From assembly GCA_964503595.1 (NCBI GenBank), contig CAZDAM010000052.1, positions 1-24,647 of the forward strand: 24,647 nucleotides of DNA. Reading direction: 5' to 3'. Origin of the DNA: CAZDAM01 sp964503595. GTDB taxonomy: Bacteria; Muiribacteriota; UBA6191. This document shows positions 6,470 to 13,944 of this stretch, piece by piece (the stretch's first letter is position 1; every line of letters starts with the position of its first letter). The notes under the pieces were generated by a model. That model had not been told where the DNA came from and did not search any database. It saw only the letters and a list, made by a program, of their open reading frames with translations. A program made the position numbers and the translations under genes.

Positions 6470-8074
6470 ATGGAAAAAGCAATCATTCTCGGTTTTGATG
6501 GATTGGATCACGCCCTGTTGCGCCGTTTTCTTCAGGAAGGCAAGCTCCCCAATTTCCAGAAACTTGCCCAAAAGGGGGTGCTGGCTCCTCTGCGTTCCAC
6601 GATTCCGCCTTTGACTCCACAGGCCTGGACCAGCATGATCACCGGGGTCAATCCGGGAAAACACGGGGTTTTTGACTTTGGCGAGATCCCGCGCGACGGC
6701 TATGAGCCCAAACTGGTGCACTCCAACGCCCGTCTTGCCCGAGGGTTCTGGGAGTATCTGGAGAATGAGGGGTTTTCCTGTGGCATTCTCAATATTCCTT
6801 TAAGCTGGCCTGCTGAAAAGCTCAGACTCGGCTACATGAGCGGAGGCATGCATACTCCATCGCTTTCGGAGTACAGCCCGGATTCCAGGGTCATGGAAGA
6901 ACTTCTGGCCATTGAGGGCAGTGTGATTGATGTCATGAGTTACTGGTATCAGGACATGCAGGGCTTTGTGGATGCTGTCATGGCCATGGAGGAAAGGCGT
7001 CTCCAGCTGATTCAGAGACTGCGGAAAAAAGCTCCGGTGGATGTTCTGATGGCTGTTTTTGTCGGGGTGGATCGGATCTGTCACGCTCTTTGGGGAATGC
7101 AGGATTTTGTGGTCGGGGAGCAGGGCTGGAAGCTTCAGAATGCGGTTCAGAGAATTTATGAACTCATGGATTCCTTCCTGGGAGAAATTCTCAGGGATGT
7201 GCCGGATTCCACGCTGGTTCTGGTTGTTTCCGATCACGGATTTGGCAGCCTGGAAAAGGATGTCTATCTGAATAACTGGCTAGAGAGGTGTGGCTGGCTG
7301 AAGTTTTCGCCACCGAAACTGATTCAGGAAATGGTTGGGCATCCCAACTGGCAGCATGGTGTACTTGGAAAGGCGGCTTTAGAAGTTGCGGCCCGCTTTC
7401 CGGGGTTTCTGAGAAGCATCCCCCCCTTGCAGAAATCCTTTGATGCTGTGGACTGGTCCAAGACCAAGGCTTTCTCAGCCGGACTTTTTGGCAATGTCCA
7501 TCTGAATCGGCGGCATCGTTTTCCGGAAGGTTTTCTGGTGCGCGATAAAGAAGAATACAACCTGAACCGGCGTTCAGTGATGGATGATCTTCTGGCTCTG
7601 AGGGATGAGGACGGGGGAGTTGTGAATCACATCTGGCTTGCCGAGGACATCTACCATGGTCCGGCTCTGGATATGGCGCCGGATCTGATTCTGAACATGC
7701 GGGATTACGCCATGATTACCCGTGGCGGCTATGAGTTCCGTTCCAATCTGATTTTTGATACTCCGGCAGTGCATCATTCCGGAAATCACCGCATGGATGG
7801 AGTCCTGATTGCCTGTGGGGCAGGGGTGGACCCGCAGAGAAAGGTGTCTCCTCAGGCTCATCTGATGGATATGACCCCGACTCTTCTGGCTCATATGGGC
7901 CTTCCTATTCCTGAAGATATGGATGGCAGGGTCTTAACGGAGCTTTTTCGTCCTCCGGTCAGAATCCGCCGGAACCAGGAAACTGTATACCGCCAGTTTC
8001 GCGGGAACGAGCAGCCGGAAAAACCTTCTGAAGAGGTTCTTTCCCGTCTGAAAAATCTGGGTTACATCGACTGA
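6470..8074 (+). CDS. Alkaline phosphatase superfamily phosphohydrolase (type I phosphodiesterase-like)
   Basis: This 534-residue protein belongs to the AlkP superfamily group of predicted phosphohydrolases/phosphomutases (COG3379-like). Metal ligand Asp10 lies in ILGFDGLD. PPLTPQAWTSMITG follows, with Thr49 the likely nucleophile, then NPGKHGVFDF. FVGVDRICHALW (Asp201, His205) and VVSDHGFG (Asp255, His256) supply further metal ligands, and HHSGNHRMDG the last His. It ends in LSRLKNLGYID, a common tail in this family. I see no signal peptide or membrane helix, so it is probably cytoplasmic. AGGAAA at 6456-6461 lies 8 bases before the ATG. Members often sit among surface-glycan genes, as here next to a GT2, and may cleave or transfer phosphodiester-linked groups on sugars or lipids. 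The substrate is unknown. Its 3' end overlaps the convergent threonine-aldolase-like gene by 13 bp. Confidence 0.85.
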   Translation: MEKAIILGFDGLDHALLRRFLQEGKLPNFQKLAQKGVLAPLRSTIPPLTPQAWTSMITGVNPGKHGVFDFGEIPRDGYEPKLVHSNARLARGFWEYLENEGFSCGILNIPLSWPAEKLRLGYMSGGMHTPSLSEYSPDSRVMEELLAIEGSVIDVMSYWYQDMQGFVDAVMAMEERRLQLIQRLRKKAPVDVLMAVFVGVDRICHALWGMQDFVVGEQGWKLQNAVQRIYELMDSFLGEILRDVPDSTLVLVVSDHGFGSLEKDVYLNNWLERCGWLKFSPPKLIQEMVGHPNWQHGVLGKAALEVAARFPGFLRSIPPLQKSFDAVDWSKTKAFSAGLFGNVHLNRRHRFPEGFLVRDKEEYNLNRRSVMDDLLALRDEDGGVVNHIWLAEDIYHGPALDMAPDLILNMRDYAMITRGGYEFRSNLIFDTPAVHHSGNHRMDGVLIACGAGVDPQRKVSPQAHLMDMTPTLLAHMGLPIPEDMDGRVLTELFRPPVRIRRNQETVYRQFRGNEQPEKPSEEVLSRLKNLGYID

Positions 8075-9072
8075 AGACTTCGTTTGATCTGTTGCAGTTC
8101 TTCTGGTTGGGTTGCCCAGGAGCACATCAGCCTGAGGGTCCTGTCCGCAGGATCCCAGGTGTAGAAATCGGCGATTTCCCTAAGCGTGGCTTCGGCTTTT
8201 GGTTTCAAACGGCAAAAGAGGGCATTCGAACCCTGATCCAGGGTCTGGGAATAGGCATGGGGTATGAGGATTTCCCCCAGTCCCTGTGCCATCTGATTGG
8301 CATGCCTTGCCATCTTCAGCCATAGATCATCTTCAAGCCAGGCCAGATACTGAGCCGCGATATAGCGGTTTTTGGAATGCAGCTGAAGGCATTGTTTCTG
8401 CATGAAGCCGAGGTGTTTTCGGGCTAATGGGTCAAAAACCATGGCGACTTCCCCAAACAGGAGTCCGTTTTTTACACCCCCGAGAGTCAGGGCGGCAATT
8501 CCCATCTGAGTGAGATCCGAAGGCTTTAGAATTTTTTCCGCCAGAGCGTTGCTCAGGCGAGCTCCATCGACGTGCAGATCCAGGTTTTCAGACCGGCAGA
8601 AACTGGCAAGCTCCTGAAGTTCTTCAAGGGAATAAACGGTTCCAGTTTCTGTGGGCTGGGCGATGGTGACAACCTTGATCTGTACCCGGTGGATATCGCC
8701 CCGGGAGTGAAGGTAGGGGCGGATATCATCGGGACTGAGTTTTCCGCTGGCTTTGGGAATGCCAATGAACTTGGAGCCGGTGATCCTTTCCAGAGCCCCG
8801 CATTCATCGACATGGACATGGGAGGAAGTGGCCCCGATGACGGCATCATAAGGTTTGAGCAGGCAGCTTAAAGTGACGAGATTGGCTCCGCTTCCATTCA
8901 GGCAGAAGGCAATGGCGTCGCTCTGGGTAGCAAAGATGCTGGCGAGTTTCTCGCGGGCGTTCTGGCTGAGGGAGTCTGAGCCATAGGCTGGAGCGGGAGA
9001 ATCTCCCAGATTCAGGGAAGCCAGGATTTCTGGATGGGCAGAGCTCCAGTTATCCGAAGTCAGACAGATCAT
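8062..9072 (-). CDS. Threonine aldolase-like PLP enzyme
   Basis: This 336-residue pyridoxal-phosphate enzyme of the beta-eliminating lyase/threonine aldolase group would split L-threonine or allo-threonine to glycine and acetaldehyde. It begins MICLTSDNWSSAHPEI, then LNGSGANLVTLSC (phosphate-binding loop, about 58-70) and SSHVHVDECGA with the stacking His (about 85-87). LDLHVDGARLSNA gives Asp169, which holds the cofactor nitrogen, and Arg172. TLGGVKNG gives Lys201, the Schiff-base residue; the common form is SFGGTKNG, so the Val is a mild variant. Length fits the family. It overlaps the small upstream gene by 4 bp (ATGA), implying translational coupling. It has no visible pathway partner nearby. 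Confidence 0.85.
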   Translation of the reverse strand: MICLTSDNWSSAHPEILASLNLGDSPAPAYGSDSLSQNAREKLASIFATQSDAIAFCLNGSGANLVTLSCLLKPYDAVIGATSSHVHVDECGALERITGSKFIGIPKASGKLSPDDIRPYLHSRGDIHRVQIKVVTIAQPTETGTVYSLEELQELASFCRSENLDLHVDGARLSNALAEKILKPSDLTQMGIAALTLGGVKNGLLFGEVAMVFDPLARKHLGFMQKQCLQLHSKNRYIAAQYLAWLEDDLWLKMARHANQMAQGLGEILIPHAYSQTLDQGSNALFCRLKPKAEATLREIADFYTWDPADRTLRLMCSWATQPEELQQIKRSLQSM

Positions 9073-9356
9073 GCGGCCAAAGAAGGTTTCAGATGGCGGG
9101 TCAGGCGCTCGATTTCCCGCAGGGAGTATTCCACCATCAAAACGCCATAGGAACTGAGGCTGGCATGTTCTTCATCCAGAAGACGCCGGATTTCCTGGAG
9201 CATGCCCAGAATTTCCAGTCTTTCCGAAGCCTTGTATTCCCAAAGCCGTGAAGAGAGCGATTCCAGCCAGAGAGCATAGTGAAGTACGAGTCTGTCGTTA
9301 AGCATGAAGTATTCTTCGGCAAAGCCAAAGTATTTATGAATTGAGGGCCGATACAT
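9069..9356 (-). CDS. Small helical protein of unknown function, coupled to the aldolase gene
   Basis: I do not recognise this 95-residue protein. It is Leu/Glu/Arg-rich and appears all-helical: LHYALWLESLSSRLWEYKAS followed by ERLEILGMLQEIRRLLDEEH and a final VEYSLREIERLTRHL. This resembles a small coiled-coil or four-helix adaptor. No signal peptide or cysteine is seen. The ATG at 9356 has only GGG close by; a later ATG at 9305 (78 residues) is an alternative. Its stop overlaps the aldolase start as ATGA, so the two are probably co-expressed. The overlap and the absence of a competing frame support it being real. Confidence 0.6.
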   Translation of the reverse strand: MYRPSIHKYFGFAEEYFMLNDRLVLHYALWLESLSSRLWEYKASERLEILGMLQEIRRLLDEEHASLSSYGVLMVEYSLREIERLTRHLKPSLAA

Positions 9357-9380
9357 CCCTGCGTAGGAGGAAAAATAGTC

Positions 9381-9983
9381 ATGCTAGAGGAAGACAAGAA
9401 GGACTGTATCGTCTTTCTCGCTCGTCAGGATATAAAAACGAGAGAGAAGCTCAGGCAGACCATTCTGTCCGAAGGAGAGCAGGAGTATATGAAGATTTTA
9501 GAGGAGCAGGAGCAGAAAATCCATGGGGCTTCGGTGAAGATGGAACCTTTAGCGGCCCAGAAAGGCTCAAATCTGGGATACAGAGTTTCTCTGGCTGTTT
9601 GTGCTCTGCTTGTTTTAATGGCGATTGGTGGTGGAATCCTAAAGGCAGATCAGCAGCATGTTGCCCTGATGAAGTCGGCCAGTGCTTCCATGGAACCCCT
9701 GATTCTGAACCGCAGGCGTGAGCCTTACCAGAAATTCAGTGTGCTGGAAACTGTTCTTCCTTCTGGAAGTTTCACTCCGGACAGATTTAACCGGGCAGTT
9801 CAAAGCGAAGTGGCCCTGGGAGCAAAAAAGATCATGATCCGTGTCCTGGATGCTCCGGGAGGCAGGATCACTCATGAAATGATTCTTACCAAGGAGAGTA
9901 TGAGCACGATACTGGACTGGCAGGGTCCGGTCAGCGTTGGTGGCCTCAATGGCTTCTGGAAAATGGGTGGTCCAGGACTTTAG
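9381..9983 (+). CDS. Single-pass membrane protein of unknown function
   Basis: This 200-residue protein has no family I recognise. Its charged N-terminal part (1-65) is probably cytoplasmic and helical (KTREKLRQTILSEGEQEYMK). One transmembrane helix follows at about 68-88 (VSLAVCALLVLMAIGGGILKA). An extracytoplasmic domain of about 110 residues comes next, with a possible compact fold (FSVLETVLPSGSFTPDRF, ALGAKKIMIRVLDAPGG). AGGAGG at 9365-9370 supports the ATG at 9381. Its 3' end overlaps the start of the membrane glycosyltransferase gene by 35 bp, so the two are probably translationally coupled. A role as partner, anchor or regulator of that synthase is inferred from position only. Confidence 0.75.
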   Translation: MLEEDKKDCIVFLARQDIKTREKLRQTILSEGEQEYMKILEEQEQKIHGASVKMEPLAAQKGSNLGYRVSLAVCALLVLMAIGGGILKADQQHVALMKSASASMEPLILNRRREPYQKFSVLETVLPSGSFTPDRFNRAVQSEVALGAKKIMIRVLDAPGGRITHEMILTKESMSTILDWQGPVSVGGLNGFWKMGGPGL

Positions 9984-11382
9984 TTTCAGTCTGTTTGTGG
10001 TTGTGGGGCTGCTGATGGCTGGTTTGCATGCCATAAGCAGTCTCTTGTTGTCTTTTCGGAAAGGGTTTCCACCGAAAAGCGGTCCCTTGTCTTTTGCTTC
10101 TGTTCTGATCCAGTTGCCTATCTATAATGAGGAAGATTCTGTTGTCGGGCTTCTTGATACGGTAAGCAGGCTTCGCTGGCCAGCCCATCTTCTGAAGATT
10201 CAGATTCTGGATGATTCGGATGACGGAACTTCATCACGCATTGACGACTGGCTGGAAATTTATACAGGAGAATTCCATTTTGATCTGATTCGAAGAGAGA
10301 AGCGTGAACATTTCAAGGCGGGCGCCCTGATGAATGGCCTGAGTCGGGCAGAAGATTACTCTTATGTACTGATTCTTGATGCCGACTTCCGCCCCGGATG
10401 CGAATTTTTAGAGCAAATGATGACTCGATTGCAGGCCAATCCGGAATGGGTCGCTCTGCAGGCCCGCTGGGAATTTTATAACCGGAATCAGAATCTCCTG
10501 ACCCGTCTCCAGGCTCTGGCAATGGATACTCACTTTGCCATTGAGCAGAATCTGCGTCACCAGTGGGGCTTCATGGTTACCTTCAATGGAACAGCGGGTC
10601 TGTTTCGCAAGGATGCCATTGAGGATGCCGGAGGCTTTTCAGGAGAATTTCTGACCGAAGATCTGGAACTTTCCTGCCGGTTGTTTCTGAAGCAGAAGCG
10701 CATCGGTTTTGCTGTGGACATTGTCTGTCCCAGTGAAATCCCGGCGGTCTGGAGTTCCTTTGTAAGGCAGCAGGAAAGATGGGCTCAGGGGAGTCTGCAG
10801 ACCGTCAGAAAGTGGCTTCTTACCATGCTGCTTCATCCTGATGGTAAGGCCCTGGCAAAAGTCCATCTTCTCGGTCACCTCCTGCATTATCTGATTCATC
10901 CTCTGCTTTTTCTGGTGGCTTTGGGACATTTGGTGGGTGGAGATAGCGGTGTCTGGAACCTTCCGGTTTTCTGGGGGATGATTGCTTTAGGAACATCCCT
11001 GATTTATTTAAGAGCCCTGATTCTTCTGAAACGCAGATTGTCGGAATGGTTTCTCTTGCCAGGGCTTCTACTCATGGGTGGAGGGTTGATGGTTCGTCTT
11101 TCCCTGGCTTGCACCCGGGGGATTTTAGGAAAAAAAGGGGAGTTCATTCGCACTCCCAAAGGGAAAGGCAAAACCAGGCATCTGGGGGGATTCTGGCTTT
11201 GTGCCATCGAAATTATGGTCGGAATCCTGGGTTTTTCGGGATTGTTTCAAAAGTCAGGCTACACTCCTGGTGCTGCTTTAGGCAGTTGGATTGCATGTGG
11301 AGCTTGCTTCAGTGGAGTTTGGGGCTTTTTTGAGGCTATACTGGTTTGCATCTGGAGGAGAAAGCAACATGCCAGCCAGTGA
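9949..11382 (+). CDS. Processive membrane GT2 (cellulose/mannan synthase-like)
   Basis: This 477-residue inner-membrane glycosyltransferase resembles CslA/BcsA-type synthases, which polymerise a beta-linked glycan from a nucleotide sugar while extruding it. One N-terminal helix (about 12-36) precedes the GT-A domain. Motifs in order are IQLPIYNEE, LDDSDDGT (Asp88-89), KAGALMNGL, DADF (144-146), FNGTAGLFRK, TEDLELSCRL (236-238) and the processivity motif QQERW (274-278). Several hydrophobic C-terminal segments follow (about 300-335, 340-365, 368-392, 415-435, 440-470). No PilZ domain is present, so direct cyclic-di-GMP control is not expected. The ATG at 9949 is preferred, but TTG 9937 is in frame. 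It overlaps both neighbours, and the kinase start at 11369 lies inside its 3' end. The product (glucan, mannan or other) cannot be told. Confidence 0.88.
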   Translation: MASGKWVVQDFSFSLFVVVGLLMAGLHAISSLLLSFRKGFPPKSGPLSFASVLIQLPIYNEEDSVVGLLDTVSRLRWPAHLLKIQILDDSDDGTSSRIDDWLEIYTGEFHFDLIRREKREHFKAGALMNGLSRAEDYSYVLILDADFRPGCEFLEQMMTRLQANPEWVALQARWEFYNRNQNLLTRLQALAMDTHFAIEQNLRHQWGFMVTFNGTAGLFRKDAIEDAGGFSGEFLTEDLELSCRLFLKQKRIGFAVDIVCPSEIPAVWSSFVRQQERWAQGSLQTVRKWLLTMLLHPDGKALAKVHLLGHLLHYLIHPLLFLVALGHLVGGDSGVWNLPVFWGMIALGTSLIYLRALILLKRRLSEWFLLPGLLLMGGGLMVRLSLACTRGILGKKGEFIRTPKGKGKTRHLGGFWLCAIEIMVGILGFSGLFQKSGYTPGAALGSWIACGACFSGVWGFFEAILVCIWRRKQHASQ

Positions 11383-12904
11383 AATGAAGCCTTTTCGCTA
11401 CCGAATTTACTACCTTGACGATGAGCAGGTGAATACCCATCTGTTTGAGCAAAGATTTCGGGGCCAGTATGACATCGAGGTTTTCAATCGGGTCGGTGAG
11501 TTTCTTCAGGCTGTTTGCCAGCACACCCCTGATCTGGTGGTTCTGGATTTGATGATGCCGGACATCACGGGCTTTGATGTCTTAAATCTTCTTCGCTCCA
11601 CCCGCCGCAGCCGTTTTTTACCGGTCCTGATTCTGACCGCGATGGAAAAGTCTGAGAGTCTGGCTGCCTGCTTCGAGCAGGGGGCTGATGACTTTATGCT
11701 GAAACCACCTGATTTTACCGAGCTTGGGATTAGAATGGAATCCTTGATTCTAAGGCATTACCGTAACCGCGAGCAGGTCCGTCAGCGCCGGATCGATTCC
11801 ATGCGTCGCATGATTAGTGGCTTCAATCATGAGTTCAACAATCATCTGACAATTCTTCAGTCTGATGTAGAAATGCTGGGCATCGGAGTGACGGAGCCCA
11901 AGCAAAAGGAAAGAATCGAGCGTCTGCTTGAGACGGTGAGGCGTTCGGCAAACCTGCTTAAGGTTCTGACCCGGCTTTATTCCTGGAAAAGTGAAAGCTC
12001 TCGGAGCTGCAGGCTTTCCGACTTGATGCCCCGGCTCAAAAGCATGCTGGAAAAGCAGATTCAGGATTCAGGCATTGTTCTGGAGTGGGAGGATTCCACT
12101 CAGAAGGATCTGGAACTTGTTGTATCTTCGGAAGCGATGGAGACCGTATTGGACATTCTGATGAAGAATGCCACGGAGTCTTTTTTTGAACAGGAGAAAA
12201 AGGATAGAAAGATCCGGTTTGAGGCCCAGAATTCAGATCAGATGCTGCAAATCCGTGTGGAGGATAACGGTTGTGGAATCTCCCAGGAGCTTTTGCCCAA
12301 GGTCTTCGATCTTTTCTTTACCACCAAGGGTTCCCTTGGGGGCAGTCTTGGGACCTCAAAGCTTACGGAAACCGGGATTGGGCTGAGCCTTGCCGAGGTT
12401 ATTCTGGGAGATTGCGGAGGGCGCATTGACCTGGACAGTCGCGAGGGCCTGGGAACAGTTGCTGGAATAATGGTTCCTCTGGGCCATCCAGTTCATGCCG
12501 GGCCGGAATGGCAGCCGCAGGTTCGTCCTCACCAGGGGCCGATTCAGGTGGCTCTGGTTACGGACCCAGGAACGGATTCCATGCTTTTAAAGGAATGGAT
12601 GCTGCTTCAGGGGATTACCTGCACTGAAATAAGCCCTGCGGTTCCAAGTCCCCGGATTCCGGCAGAGTCTGATGTCCTTCTGATTTGCCATAAGGGGGAA
12701 AGGGCCTTTGGTTTTGTGGAAAAGGTCCGCGAGAAGTGGGGGCGATTGCCGATTATCTGGCTTTGTGAAGAACATGAAAAGGCGGAATTTGAAACGAGTC
12801 TCCGCGTTCATGATGTACAGCCGATCTTCCGTCCTTTGAATTACGAGGAGCTGACGGATGCTCTGGATCGTCTGCGCTGGTCTCCGGTCTTCAGCCGTTT
12901 CTAG
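11369..12904 (+). CDS. Receiver-histidine kinase with C-terminal degenerate receiver
   Basis: This 511-residue cytoplasmic kinase starts at ATG 11369, preceded by GGAGGAG (11354-11360) at 8 bases. Receiver 1 (about 10-130) has DDE (17-19), Asp60 in LVVLDLMMPD and Lys112 in FMLKPP. The phospho-transfer helix has His154 in FNHEFNNHLTIL, an NtrB-like H box. The ATPase domain shows an N box at KNATES (Asn267), VEDNGCGIS (Asp299) and TGIGLSLAEV (336-345). Residues about 391-503 look like a second receiver by pattern (VALVTDP, DVLLICHKGE, LPIIWLCEEH, IFRPLNYEEL). The phospho-acceptor position is Ile/Cys, the Thr is Cys466 and the Lys is Arg488, so it is probably a non-phosphorylated pseudo-receiver. 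Overlap with the synthase gene (14 bp) suggests it regulates or is co-expressed with glycan synthesis. The 3' end overlaps dusA by 14 bp. Confidence 0.88.
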   Translation: MPASEMKPFRYRIYYLDDEQVNTHLFEQRFRGQYDIEVFNRVGEFLQAVCQHTPDLVVLDLMMPDITGFDVLNLLRSTRRSRFLPVLILTAMEKSESLAACFEQGADDFMLKPPDFTELGIRMESLILRHYRNREQVRQRRIDSMRRMISGFNHEFNNHLTILQSDVEMLGIGVTEPKQKERIERLLETVRRSANLLKVLTRLYSWKSESSRSCRLSDLMPRLKSMLEKQIQDSGIVLEWEDSTQKDLELVVSSEAMETVLDILMKNATESFFEQEKKDRKIRFEAQNSDQMLQIRVEDNGCGISQELLPKVFDLFFTTKGSLGGSLGTSKLTETGIGLSLAEVILGDCGGRIDLDSREGLGTVAGIMVPLGHPVHAGPEWQPQVRPHQGPIQVALVTDPGTDSMLLKEWMLLQGITCTEISPAVPSPRIPAESDVLLICHKGERAFGFVEKVREKWGRLPIIWLCEEHEKAEFETSLRVHDVQPIFRPLNYEELTDALDRLRWSPVFSRF

Positions 12905-13901
12905 TCTGGTTCAGAATCTCTTTGCTGCGGATCAGAAGATCGGTGGCGTAGGGCTCCTTGTTTGAGGTCTCGGATACGAAGCGCCTCCACAGACGTGCTC
13001 CGGCTCTTTTGTGAAACAATCCCATGATGTGGCGAAAGAGGGCATGCGGTCTGTTTCCACTCTGAGTCAGGCGATTGGCATATTCCTGAAGAGGCTCCAG
13101 AAGCTCCAGTGGATCAGAAAAGGGATCCGGCTGATGATAGATTTCAGAGTCCACGCGGGCCAGAACCCAGGGCTCATCCCGGCAGATACGTCCCATCATG
13201 ACGCCATCAACGGAGTGAAGCTGTTCTTTGGCCTGATTTAAGGTGCGGATTTCACCGTTGACCTCGATCAGAAGATGAGGGAGTTCCTTTTTGAGACGGT
13301 GAACATCTTCCCAGCGAATAAGGGGGACGGTTCTGTTTTCTGCGGGACTGAGTCCATTCAGCCAGGCTTTTCTGGCATGGACGATGAAGTTCGTCGTGCC
13401 AGAAGCTTCCAGGGTTTTGACAAAATGTAGCATGTTTTCATAGGAGTCGAGTTCATCGACACCAATCCGGTGCTTGACGGAGACCGGAATGGAAACAGCG
13501 TTACGCATGGCATTCAGACATTCTGCGACCCGTTCGGGTTCTTTCATGAGGCAGGCTCCGAAAAGCCCGGATTGCACCCGATCCGAAGGACAGCCGACAT
13601 TCAGATTGAGTTCGTCATAACCGTAACTCTCGGCAATCCTGGCGGCTTCAGCCAGTCGGCAGGGATCGCTTCCTCCCAGTTGCAGAACCAGGGGTTTTTC
13701 AGAGTCATCAAAGCTCAAATACTTGTCAAGGCGCCCCTCTTTATGGGCGTGGAGGATGGTATGGTCCACAACCATTTCTGTGTATAATAAAGCCCTTTTA
13801 CTCATCAAGCGGTAAAAATGGCGGCAGTGTCGGTCCGTCACGTCCATCATGGGCGCCACGCTGAGGCGATGGCGTTCTTTTAATTCTGCGGCAACTGGCA
13901 T
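12891..13901 (-). CDS. dusA: tRNA-dihydrouridine(20/20a) synthase, DusA type
   Basis: This 336-residue FMN-dependent synthase of tRNA dihydrouridine is distinct from the DusB type at 78-1070. It shows LSVAPMMDVTDRHCRHFYR (13-31) at the flavin site, YTEMVV, LQLGGSDP, then NLNVGCPSDRV with Cys104 as proton donor. VKHRIGVDELDSY is a DusA-type element, and FIVHARKAWLNGLSPAENR is characteristic of this subgroup. VNGEI and GVMMGR close the barrel. The C-terminal part has FRHIMGLFHKRAGARLWRRF, the DusA tRNA-binding helix. The frame stays open upstream to 14567, but that part is antisense to mutS2 and unlike Dus, so the ATG at 13901 is used. No Shine-Dalgarno sequence is visible. Confidence 0.93.
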   Translation of the reverse strand: MPVAAELKERHRLSVAPMMDVTDRHCRHFYRLMSKRALLYTEMVVDHTILHAHKEGRLDKYLSFDDSEKPLVLQLGGSDPCRLAEAARIAESYGYDELNLNVGCPSDRVQSGLFGACLMKEPERVAECLNAMRNAVSIPVSVKHRIGVDELDSYENMLHFVKTLEASGTTNFIVHARKAWLNGLSPAENRTVPLIRWEDVHRLKKELPHLLIEVNGEIRTLNQAKEQLHSVDGVMMGRICRDEPWVLARVDSEIYHQPDPFSDPLELLEPLQEYANRLTQSGNRPHALFRHIMGLFHKRAGARLWRRFVSETSNKEPYATDLLIRSKEILNQTRNG

Positions 13902-13916
13902 AAGGGGCGGCAGTTT

Positions 13917-13944
13917 AGCATAGTGGTAAAGGTTTGAAAGGCAA
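13917..13944 (-). promoter_or_regulatory. Possible dusA promoter
   Basis: On the minus strand TTGCCT (13939-13944), 16 bases and TATGCT (13917-13922) form a plausible sigma-70-type promoter. The predicted start lies about 8 bases before the dusA ATG, leaving almost no leader. The -35 box touches the mutS2 start codon on the other strand. Confidence 0.4.

Noticed and set aside
9137..9397. 86-codon minus-strand frame competing with the 95-residue gene
   Set aside because: It lacks the ATGA coupling to the aldolase gene and its composition is less protein-like. The frame at 9069-9356 explains the region better.
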